NCBI GenBank assembly: GCA_016214445.1
Contig: JACROM010000098.1
Location: forward strand, 1 to 11,303
Length of the DNA stretch: 11,303 nt
Direction of reading: 5' to 3'
Source: Microcaldota archaeon
Lineage (GTDB): Archaea; Micrarchaeota; Micrarchaeia; Norongarragalinales; Norongarragalinaceae
Made by a program: the position numbers and the translations under genes. Positions within the stretch are counted from its first letter, which is position 1. Each line of letters starts with the position of its first letter. Under the pieces are notes generated by a model, which did not search any database, was not told where the DNA came from, and saw nothing but the letters and a program-made list of their open reading frames with translations. Below, piece by piece: positions 5,174 to 11,303 of this stretch.

Positions 5174-5752
5174 TTGGCCCGTTTTTTGAAGCTGGTTGTT
5201 TCGTATGCGCCCTCGGACACTTGGCGCGATTATTCGCAGAAGGATGCGGCGGGCAAGCGGGAATGGAACGTCCTCCGGGAAAAAATCCTTCGCCGCGACG
5301 GGTTTGCGTGCAGGTATTGCGGCTATGCGTCGCCAAAGTACCAGGTAGTGCACCATGTGAACGGCAACCATGCGAACAATTCAGAGGCTAATTTGGTCAC
5401 AATCTGCCAGATGTGCAATTTGATCGCGCACGCGGGCCAAGGCTGCGTAATCAAGGGAATCGTGGACTTGTATAGGAAATCGAAATACGGCCAAAACGAA
5501 ATAACCCGCATTACCCGCGAGAAGCGTGACGAAGGAAAAACCGATGACGAAATAATCTGTTTTCTCGGCCTCGAATGCAGGGTCCCTTTCAAAATGGATC
5601 GGCTTTACCTTTATTCACTGTTCGGCTTCGTGACCTCGCGCAAATGCCCGGACAGGTCGGACATGTATGAACGATGGAAGGCATATCATGCCTTGCGAGT
5701 GCACAGAGCTGCAGCTGACGACGGTATCCAGTCAAAACTGGCCGAGTTTTAG
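5174..5752 (+). CDS. HNH endonuclease-like protein
   Basis: A 192-residue protein with one HNH/zinc-ribbon nuclease domain: WNVLREKILRRDGFACRYCG (31-50), the central HHVNGNHANN (60-69), then NLVTICQMCNLIAHAG (73-88). CxxC pairs at Cys46/Cys49 and Cys78/Cys81 would hold a structural zinc; His60/His61 and an Asn are the candidate catalytic residues. The C-terminal 100 residues are charged and helical with no motif I know. No ATG is available in the N-terminal part. TTG at 5174, nine bases after bud32, is the likely start, with TTG 5183 or CTG 5168 as alternatives. It is probably co-transcribed with bud32. The role is unknown: no LAGLIDADG, transposase, restriction or CRISPR partner is nearby to explain it. 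Confidence 0.85.
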   Translation: MARFLKLVVSYAPSDTWRDYSQKDAAGKREWNVLREKILRRDGFACRYCGYASPKYQVVHHVNGNHANNSEANLVTICQMCNLIAHAGQGCVIKGIVDLYRKSKYGQNEITRITREKRDEGKTDDEIICFLGLECRVPFKMDRLYLYSLFGFVTSRKCPDRSDMYERWKAYHALRVHRAAADDGIQSKLAEF

Positions 5753-5798
5753 CGCGCCTTTTTTGTTTTATGCTGCAGCTAGCCTTGTAATTTTTTTT
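5753..5798 (+). terminator. T-rich terminator region after the bud32-HNH operon
   Basis: Downstream of the HNH stop on the plus strand lie TTTTTT (5759-5764), TTTT (5766-5769) and TTTTTTTT (5791-5798), the T-runs archaeal RNA polymerase uses for termination. They fill most of the gap to the convergent eL41 gene. The minus strand has no comparable T-run after eL41. Confidence 0.6.
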
Positions 5799-5813
5799 CG
5801 CGTCACGCGTACA

Positions 5814-5927
5814 CTAGAGTTCTCCGACTCTGCGTTTGAGTTTGCGTTTCAGGCGTCTGCGTCGCTTCTTGACCCATTTCCAGCGCATTCTTCCTGCTTT
5901 TTTCCATTTTCTGGGACGTGCTCCCAT
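5814..5927 (-). CDS. rpl41e: Ribosomal protein eL41
   Basis: A 37-codon gene for a very basic peptide, [14 protein letters not shown] followed by [19 protein letters not shown] and VGEL. The middle aligns directly with eL41: [16 protein letters not shown] here against MRAKWRKKRMRRLKRK in eukaryotes, and the RPRKWKK...GRMRWKW start agrees with what I remember of the longer archaeal form. eL41 is a single short helix in the large subunit, near the subunit interface. The start is well supported: GAGGT (5936-5940) lies eight bases upstream of the ATG, and TTTTAAAA (5964-5971) is well placed as TATA box. A second in-frame ATG 13 codons later would give the eukaryote-like 24-residue form, but the ribosome-binding site favours the longer one. 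Its size makes it easy for gene finders to miss. Confidence 0.88.
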   Translation of the reverse strand: MGARPRKWKKAGRMRWKWVKKRRRRLKRKLKRRVGEL

Positions 5928-5935
5928 TTAATCGT

Positions 5936-5971
5936 ACCTCTTTTTTTACTATGGACGGACATGTTTTAAAA
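5936..5971 (-). promoter_or_regulatory. Promoter and ribosome-binding site of eL41
   Basis: TTTTAAAA at 5964-5971 is a TATA-like box; counting about 25 bases places the transcript start near 5942, immediately before the Shine-Dalgarno GAGGT at 5936-5940. The leader would thus be about 15 bases. The box is in the 62-base gap after the lipoprotein gene, so eL41 has its own promoter. Confidence 0.55.
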
Positions 5972-5989
5972 GGGACTCGGTTGTTCAAA

Positions 5990-6508
5990 CTACCCGATTT
6001 TGACCTTCGATTCAGAAAGCAGCTTCGCGGCGTCGCCGGATTCTGCAGCCGCCTTTATCTTCGCCGGGGTCGTCTCGTATTGTTCCAGCGCCTTGCCGTC
6101 GTCGCCGAACAACTGCACTACGACTGTTTTTGATTCCGGAAGCGCTTCGCCGGCCAACCCGGCAACGTAGCCGAGCGCGTTTTCCTTCGGAATGTCTGCT
6201 GGCAAAACGAATCCGATGACTATCCTGTCTTCGCTGATGTCTACCAGCGCGTCCGGTATGCCCGCTTCGACCATTGCGGCGTAGACTTCCGAATTCATTT
6301 TTATCGCCGTGTCTTCGCTCTCTTCCGCTGCCAATTCTTTTTTCGCCTGTTCTTCAAGTTCAGGTGTTGGAGTGGGCGTTGCCGTAACAACTGGCGTGGC
6401 CGTTGCCTCCGCTGAAGGCGTGGCCTGCTGAGGGCTGGCGAGACACCCGAATAGTATGAGCGCGACGGCGACAGCAGCGAATATTCTCAATTGCATATAA
6501 TACATCAT
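5990..6508 (-). CDS. Putative secreted lipoprotein
   Basis: A 172-residue protein with a typical archaeal lipoprotein N-terminus: a hydrophobic segment (IFAAVAVALILF) ending in the lipobox LFGC, with Cys22 as the lipid-modified residue. A Thr/Pro/Ala-rich linker follows (about 25-50, ATATPVVTATPTPTP), as in many surface-anchored archaeal proteins. The rest is a small acidic domain of unknown family (VYAAMVEAGIPDALVDISEDRIVIGF...). Its start overlaps the stop of the phospholipase-like gene in ATGA, a sign of translational coupling. ATGs at codons 2 and 5 are alternatives. It probably works at the membrane surface with the upstream gene product, but no function can be named. Confidence 0.8.
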   Translation of the reverse strand: MMYYMQLRIFAAVAVALILFGCLASPQQATPSAEATATPVVTATPTPTPELEEQAKKELAAEESEDTAIKMNSEVYAAMVEAGIPDALVDISEDRIVIGFVLPADIPKENALGYVAGLAGEALPESKTVVVQLFGDDGKALEQYETTPAKIKAAAESGDAAKLLSESKVKIG

Positions 6509-8205
6509 CTTCTGAAAGCCGGGGTGGAGAGTATTATCCCCCGCACTGGCAAGCCCAGCTTCACGGTTATGCCTCTGTTGACGCCCATTGCAATCGGCGC
6601 CTGAATTGGCGAGCGTATAGTTCTGCTTCCCGGTATTGAAGTCCCTATTGTCGGGACCGCTATTGAAGTCCCTATCGATGGCACTTGTATCCGCGTACCT
6701 ATTTGCGGGATCCTGATTTGAGCGTAGACCGGCGAGATGGATTGCGGTTGGTAAGCGCTTGGCGGCTGCGAGTAAACGCCGGCAGTCGGCGAGTAGGTGG
6801 TCTTTGCCGGCGGCTTGAACGAAGCAATCTTGCTGTTTGTGCAGCCCTTTACGCCTCCGGTCACGCTGGGTATTATTGTAAGTTTTTCGCCGATTTTCAG
6901 GGCCGGCTTCTTGTTCACGAGCACTTTTGTGGTTTGTGTTTTCGCAAGTGTCGGCTGAAGTTCCCCGCCTTCCTTGAACCAGTCCTTTATTGCAATGTTT
7001 ATCGCCTGCGCCTTGAGGTCGTTTATGAAGCCCACGCCCTCCACTTTCATCAGCTCCCTGTTGAACAGTGTCGCAAAAGCGCGCTTCTTGTCTTCTGCCT
7101 TGTATAGCTGGTCTATGACGCAGCCGGTCGTCCTCAAAATTAGCGTCGGTTCCTTTATCGGCGCCAGGTCGTCCGAGACTAGCCTGTCGTTTCCGAAATC
7201 TATCCCTACTGCCAGGTTCCGGCCTTTTTCAACGCCTATTATGATTATGTTCATTTTTTCCGAACCAAGTGTGGACACCAGTTCCGGTGACGTGCTCTTT
7301 ATGTATGCCATGGAGTCTGCGGCTTTTGCCTTCAGCAGGTTGTCGGGAGTTTTATCGAGAAGGCTGACCTTGTAGTTTTCCTTCGTGTGCTTCGGCACGT
7401 ATTCCCCTATCCACGGGCTTTCGTACTCTATGAGGTTCGCCCATTTGTAGGCGAAGTTGTCCCTGTCTCCGTCAACAACCCCGTCCGCAGAGAACAGTTG
7501 GACCTGCAGGTTGATGAGCCATTCCTCGGTTGCCTTTACTGCCGCGGCTTTCGCCTCGTCGAATTTCGGGCGACCCTCCGCGTCATGGTTGAAGTCGTCG
7601 TGCTTGTAGGTGTCGCCGCCTTCACCGCCGAAGTACATGAGTTTCAGTCCGCTGGGGACATTTGATGACGCCTGCCCGCCGCTTATTTCGACTTTGCCCG
7701 AACTCGTCGTCAGCATGTTCATTACCGTGTTCTTGTCCTGCTGGGAAAGGTCCACGAAATTGGAATGCGAGAAGAAGTCCTGGAGCGTGTGGAGCGCGTT
7801 TCCAAGAGCAGTGCAGTATCTCTTGTAGTCAGTGTGGCACGCTTTCAGTTCGCCCACTATTTCTTCCTTCACGCTTATCAGGTATTCATGACCTTCCTTG
7901 AACGCCATTGCGTTCCTTACCGGGTCGTTGCCTGTCGGGTCTGGGCTAAGCCTGTCAAAGTGGTGCGCTGAATTGTACTTCATTGTTGTTGTCGTGCCGC
8001 TTACCGGATCCCAGTTTAGCTCGTCCCAGTCAGTTGAATCCGCCCCGCTGATAAGGCATTTTATGAAGTCGTCGCTGAACCCCATATCCGCGGCTGCTTC
8101 CCTGATTATCGCCGCATGTCTGTCGGAGGGATAGGAGGCGAACGCGTGAGTTGATGCCGCTAACAAGACTAACGAGAGGACAACCGCGATGCCGAGCCTG
8201 TTCAT
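6505..8205 (-). CDS. Secreted HET-C / zinc-dependent phospholipase C-like protein
   Basis: A 566-residue exported protein. Residues 1-23 form a signal peptide (MNRLGIAVVLSLVLLAASTHA, predicted cut after about 21). The N-terminal third resembles the HET-C / zinc phospholipase C-S1/P1 nuclease fold: His30 in SDRHAAIIREAA, ADSTDWDELN (55-64), AHHFDR (80-85) and the diagnostic GNALHTLQDFFSHSN (135-149) with His139-x3-Asp143 and His147 as metal ligands. HET-C itself is known from fungal incompatibility; bacterial and archaeal relatives are little studied. The middle part (about 200-450) matches no domain I know. The tail (about 465-545) is Pro/Ser/Ile-rich, with three tandem 9-residue repeats of the type P-x-IGT-x-I. 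It lies 26 bases after the helicase gene and overlaps the lipoprotein gene by four bases. Metal-dependent hydrolysis of lipids is inferred from the fold only. Confidence 0.78.
   Translation of the reverse strand: MNRLGIAVVLSLVLLAASTHAFASYPSDRHAAIIREAAADMGFSDDFIKCLISGADSTDWDELNWDPVSGTTTTMKYNSAHHFDRLSPDPTGNDPVRNAMAFKEGHEYLISVKEEIVGELKACHTDYKRYCTALGNALHTLQDFFSHSNFVDLSQQDKNTVMNMLTTSSGKVEISGGQASSNVPSGLKLMYFGGEGGDTYKHDDFNHDAEGRPKFDEAKAAAVKATEEWLINLQVQLFSADGVVDGDRDNFAYKWANLIEYESPWIGEYVPKHTKENYKVSLLDKTPDNLLKAKAADSMAYIKSTSPELVSTLGSEKMNIIIIGVEKGRNLAVGIDFGNDRLVSDDLAPIKEPTLILRTTGCVIDQLYKAEDKKRAFATLFNRELMKVEGVGFINDLKAQAINIAIKDWFKEGGELQPTLAKTQTTKVLVNKKPALKIGEKLTIIPSVTGGVKGCTNSKIASFKPPAKTTYSPTAGVYSQPPSAYQPQSISPVYAQIRIPQIGTRIQVPSIGTSIAVPTIGTSIPGSRTIRSPIQAPIAMGVNRGITVKLGLPVRGIILSTPAFRR
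6628..6708 (-). repeat. Three tandem 27-bp repeats coding for PxIGTxIxx
   Basis: Residues 500-526 of the HET-C-like protein read PQIGTRIQV, PSIGTSIAV, PTIGTSIPG. At DNA level the last two units share TATTGAAGTCCCTAT exactly (plus strand), which points to recent duplication. Confidence 0.7.
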
Positions 8206-8231
8206 CCGATTAGAAACCGTCTTATCGTTTA

Positions 8232-11200
8232 TTAATGTTCCGGGGGTATCTCTTCGTCCCCGCTCGTTTTCAGTATCCGCCTGACTTCGTCCTTGCCCAG
8301 CGCCTCGTATTGTTCTTTTGAGCGGGCTCCCGCATTCCAGAGCTTCCTCGCGCGGACGCGGCCTATTCCCCGGAAGGAAGTGAGAGGCAAAAGCTCTTCC
8401 TTTACTCCGTACTTAATGCGTCGGTGCATCTTTTTGGCGAACTCGTAAGCGGTTGTCTGGTTGAGCAGGAAGGCTAGTTCCGAAAACGAGTACGCCAGCC
8501 ATTCCTGTATCCTGACGCGCGCGTGCAACGAACCGGGCGGCGTGTCGAATTCTTTCATTACTTCTTCTTCAGTCGCCTCGTTTGCCCAAGCGTTCATCAT
8601 TTTGGCGGTCTTGTGCCTTTCCAAAGCTTCTTCTTCGTCCTCTTCATCCAAAGCAAACCATTCGTCCCAAAGCCTTTGTTCCTCGTTCTTTTTGACCCTC
8701 AAGAGCGGCCGCGACTCGCTCGCCTGCTGGAGCGCCTTCAAGAAAGAGAATTCCGACAGGTTGGAGTTCATCGCCTTCAAAAAAGCTGACGCGCTCAAGG
8801 GGTCGATGTATAGTTCGGAAACCCTTTTTCCGAGCGGAGTGGCGTACAGCTTCGAGTTTTTCTCCTTGAGAAACTCCGTTTTTCCGAGTTCAGCCACCAC
8901 TTTCTCGACCGTGCCCAGCAATTTCTCGGTGTTCTCGTACTGTTGCGCGTACAAAGTGGAGGAAAAGAAGGAGAAGAGCTCCTCGAATGACTTGGAATAG
9001 CCGGAGGCAACCAATGCAAGACAGTGGGCTCGAAGCGAAGGTTCCGAGGACAGTTGCGAGTAGATGTCTTCCAGCTCGCCGAAAATGTATTTGTCCCTCG
9101 CGTTCCGCAGCTCGTAGGGCGCGCATACGAGCACCCCTACGCCGCCCTTGTCGAAGCGCGGACGCCCTGCCCGGCCGCAGTTATGCACAACAATCCCGTT
9201 TGCAATGTAATTCGCATTACCTTTCAATGTCAAATTGTATACTGCAATTCGCTTTTGATGAGCCAGGGTAGTGTGAACTACTTTTTTGAATATAAGATTA
9301 CCAAATCTTTTTGGAGGCTGCCTCACTAGTTTGGCTATGCGCTTAACAGGTTTGATGCGGATGCAGGGAATGTAATCGTAAAATAGGTTCGTATCACGAA
9401 TCGAGGAAATGCTCAACCACCAGTTGCCGTGTTTATCGGAATAAACGTTGGAGAAGATGCCAAAACGGGTCAACAGGCTTTTTGTGTCGAATATCATTTG
9501 TCTGCTTTTAAGACAAAGTCTGATGGTTTGGTTTCTTTGTGACAAGTTGCCGTCACCGTCAAACAATCCCGCTAGATACTCTGCAACCAACTTGTTCGGC
9601 AATTGAAAAATTGACTCGGGAGCGGAAACCGTGTGCGTTTTTCTTCCACCTACTAAACCAAACCTGTTCAACAGACGGGAGAACGCTTGGTTGCAAATTT
9701 CAAATGAATCAATATAGCGGCCGGGTTTGAATCCGCTTTGGCTCCTTCTTTCGTAATGACGAACTCCGAGATTGCTCAACTGCCGGTTTACCTCGTCTAA
9801 AATCATCGGATTCCCGTTTGCTATCTTTACCTTCTGGTAGGATACGCCCTTCCATTTGCCGCGTCCGCGGTAATTGACGAGGCTGCCTTCAGCTACAATA
9901 AGCCCAACCAACCAGAAAAATCCTGGCGGAAAGTGTTTTGATAAAGCGAGTGGTTTGCCGTACTTCGACTTTATTAGCTGCACGTATTCTACAAGTTGCG
10001 TTGACTCGCCTGCCTTTGAAGCAAGTTTTCTAAAAAGAGATAATGGAATCGCCTTTTTGTAGGCGTATTCCTTTAGTGTCTTGAATTTTATCCCAAACTC
10101 TGCAGCGTTTACCCTATATGTTTTGCCGGTTCGTTTGACTATGTCCCTGACTTTAGACGCTGCGTCTAATACATAAACATCGTCGAAATAGTCAAGCATG
10201 AACGGAGCAGTAGTGGGGTTGGGCGACGTCTCCAGCACTGCGATTCTGTCCCCGGTTCTGACATCTGCCGCAGACAACCATTTCGCACAATTATCCTTTC
10301 GCAGGGCAAAAACCGGATGATTCTCGGTCAATTCAAGAGAAGCGCCTCCTTCGACTTCGATTTTTTTCAAATTTGCTGCATAACGTTTATTCCAGCCGAC
10401 TATGCGCTTGTATTCTGTTTTTTTCGTTTTCTCGTTGATTGTAACGAGTCTGATGCGCTCGCGTTTTTCAACCAATTCTGCAATCGTACGCTGGCTTCCA
10501 TTTTCAGTAAGCACTTTGGAATAGCCTGGAAGGCACATCTGCATGCACTCGATTTTCGGTATGAACTCCGCGAAATCGCCGTTGTACCTCTTGAGGTCTC
10601 GCACTATCACCCATGAAGCTGGCAGGTCCAAGCCAGCTGCCAAGGTCGTGGTTGCCGCTATTGCCTTGATGCACCGGTGTCCCTTGAAGCCCTCCTCTAT
10701 TATTTCCCTCTGTTTTGCGAGCAAGCCCGCGTGGTGGTAGGCGACCCCTTTTTCCAGGCACTCCGCCAGGATTTTGCATTGGCTTGTTGGCACCGGAAGA
10801 ACTTTGAGAGCTTTTTCCGAGAGCTCCTTGCACTTTTGTTTTTCTTCCTCAGTCAGGAAACCGTACGTCGTCGCTTTTAGCTGTTTTGCGAGCGCTTCGG
10901 TGAAGCGCCGGGTTGAAGTGAAGAACAGCGCCTGGCCTTTGTTGTTTTTTTCGCTCAAGGCAAGCGTGGCAAGTGCAACTGGCGCTGGAGCCTCTATTTT
11001 TTGCACTGTTTCGTCCTCCATGTAAATGTTTTTTCCGTCGCACAAGCCCATCATTAGAGGAGTGGGCCGGTAATCGCTTTCTATTAGTTTCGCGCCAAGC
11101 CATTCCGCGTAATCCTTGTTGTTCGGTATTGTCGCGCTCAGCACCAAAAGCTTTGCATCCGAGCGCTTGAGTTTGGTCATCACTACCTCCAGGGTCGCTC

Positions 11201-11297
11201 CCCTCGAACCGTCGGCAATAAGGTGGCCTTCATCCACTACAACCAAACCAAGTTCGCCCAACCAAGAGGCATCGTGCCTCAAAAGCGAGTCGAGTTT
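8232..11297 (-). CDS. hel308: Hel308-type Ski2-like helicase, 5' end cut by the window, contains an intein
   Basis: An ATP-dependent 3'-5' DNA helicase thought to act at stalled replication forks. Only the part from just before motif II is present: KLDSLLRH, then VVVDEGH (motif II, DEGH where DEIH is usual), LSATIPN (motif III), FFTSTRR (motif IV), TTTLAAGLDLPASWVIV (motif V), and the motif VI segment QM/CGRAGRPRFD, split by a 452-residue intein (9180-10535). After splicing come the winged-helix and ratchet regions and a C-terminal helix-hairpin-helix, FRGIGRVRARKLWNAG, typical of Hel308. The frame is interrupted at its upstream edge by TAA (11298-11300), exactly where the family has Glu in (A/S)EKLDSLLRH, so this is either a truncation or an error at the edge. 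The TTG at 11282 is only the first possible start after that stop and is not believed to be the real one. Confidence 0.9.
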   Translation of the reverse strand, partial: KLDSLLRHDASWLGELGLVVVDEGHLIADGSRGATLEVVMTKLKRSDAKLLVLSATIPNNKDYAEWLGAKLIESDYRPTPLMMGLCDGKNIYMEDETVQKIEAPAPVALATLALSEKNNKGQALFFTSTRRFTEALAKQLKATTYGFLTEEEKQKCKELSEKALKVLPVPTSQCKILAECLEKGVAYHHAGLLAKQREIIEEGFKGHRCIKAIAATTTLAAGLDLPASWVIVRDLKRYNGDFAEFIPKIECMQMCLPGYSKVLTENGSQRTIAELVEKRERIRLVTINEKTKKTEYKRIVGWNKRYAANLKKIEVEGGASLELTENHPVFALRKDNCAKWLSAADVRTGDRIAVLETSPNPTTAPFMLDYFDDVYVLDAASKVRDIVKRTGKTYRVNAAEFGIKFKTLKEYAYKKAIPLSLFRKLASKAGESTQLVEYVQLIKSKYGKPLALSKHFPPGFFWLVGLIVAEGSLVNYRGRGKWKGVSYQKVKIANGNPMILDEVNRQLSNLGVRHYERRSQSGFKPGRYIDSFEICNQAFSRLLNRFGLVGGRKTHTVSAPESIFQLPNKLVAEYLAGLFDGDGNLSQRNQTIRLCLKSRQMIFDTKSLLTRFGIFSNVYSDKHGNWWLSISSIRDTNLFYDYIPCIRIKPVKRIAKLVRQPPKRFGNLIFKKVVHTTLAHQKRIAVYNLTLKGNANYIANGIVVHNCGRAGRPRFDKGGVGVLVCAPYELRNARDKYIFGELEDIYSQLSSEPSLRAHCLALVASGYSKSFEELFSFFSSTLYAQQYENTEKLLGTVEKVVAELGKTEFLKEKNSKLYATPLGKRVSELYIDPLSASAFLKAMNSNLSEFSFLKALQQASESRPLLRVKKNEEQRLWDEWFALDEEDEEEALERHKTAKMMNAWANEATEEEVMKEFDTPPGSLHARVRIQEWLAYSFSELAFLLNQTTAYEFAKKMHRRIKYGVKEELLPLTSFRGIGRVRARKLWNAGARSKEQYEALGKDEVRRILKTSGDEEIPPEH
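9180..10535 (-). mobile_element. Intein with LAGLIDADG homing endonuclease in motif VI of Hel308
   Basis: A 452-residue protein-splicing element, in frame, inserted between Met of IECMQM and Cys of CGRAGRP. Splicing residues all look intact: Cys1 (CLPGYSKVLTENG, block A), T-x-x-H in LELTENHP (70-73, block B), the C-terminal IANGIVVHN (block F/G, His451-Asn452), and Cys as the +1 extein residue. Two LAGLIDADG motifs, WLVGLIVAEG (208-217, Glu216) and YLAGLFDGDG (320-329), indicate a two-motif homing endonuclease that may be active. Residues 110-200 hold an extra helical, basic segment that may help recognise DNA. By eye the element is richer in A and T than the flanking extein, in keeping with later acquisition. 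Confidence 0.95.
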
Positions 11298-11303
11298 TTA
11301 AGA

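Noticed and set aside
5803..5988. A 61-codon minus-strand frame covering the eL41 gene
   Set aside because: It is in another frame, has low-complexity Thr/Gln/Glu sequence and no ribosome-binding site, whereas the eL41 frame has clear homology and signals.
6140..6160. Palindrome GAAGCGCTTC in the lipoprotein gene as a third copy of the element
   Set aside because: It lacks the conserved blocks GAGCTTTGCGATG and CATCGCTTCCAACTG and adds no extra residues that can be recognised.
11282..11282. TTG at 11280-11282 as the true start of the helicase gene
   Set aside because: Family sequence (KLDSLL) continues upstream of it, and a Hel308 without its Q and Walker A motifs could not function.

Overview
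The window looks like an archaeal chromosome fragment of medium GC content. Archaeal markers are a Hel308-type helicase, KEOPS subunits Kae1 and Bud32, a 37-codon eL41 ribosomal-protein gene, TATA-like boxes before several genes, an AbrB/PIN and an MNT/HEPN toxin-antitoxin pair, and the tail of a DUF234-type ATPase. I cannot place it more precisely; an uncultivated DPANN- or euryarchaeal-type lineage is a guess. Both edges cut genes, so it may be a whole contig.

Layout. 2-274 (+): tail of a DUF234/PD-(D/E)XK ATPase. 275-892: no convincing gene, two hairpins, one possible decayed ORF, and the promoter of the next gene. 893-1585 (+): threonylcarbamoyl-AMP synthase (TsaC/Sua5). 4403 down to 1638 (-): MNT nucleotidyltransferase, HEPN protein, Kae1, AbrB antitoxin, PIN toxin. 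4487-5752 (+): Bud32 kinase and an HNH nuclease, divergent from MNT across an 83-bp operator region. 5814-5927 (-): eL41. 11303 down to 5990 (-): Hel308 helicase carrying a 452-residue intein, a secreted HET-C/phospholipase C-like protein, and a lipoprotein.

How the genes fit together. TsaC, Kae1 and Bud32 are three components of tRNA t6A37 synthesis: TsaC makes threonylcarbamoyl-AMP, Kae1 transfers it to tRNA, and Bud32 is the KEOPS ATPase partner. Kae1 lies directly between two toxin-antitoxin modules of classes that often act on tRNA. The phospholipase-like gene and lipoprotein gene overlap by ATGA and are probably coupled at the cell surface.

Most notable observations. (1) Kae1 and Bud32 each carry an in-frame insertion of about 25 residues at a different place, and the two inserts come from the same palindromic DNA element of about 70 bp, read from opposite strands. 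This resembles the protein-coding palindromic elements of Rickettsia. (2) The MNT/Bud32 intergenic region holds three 17-bp palindromes of the form GTTCAY-N5-RTGAAC repeated at exactly 22 bp, covering the TATA box and the MNT start codon. (3) An eL41 microgene. (4) An in-frame stop codon in a conserved Hel308 segment at the window edge.
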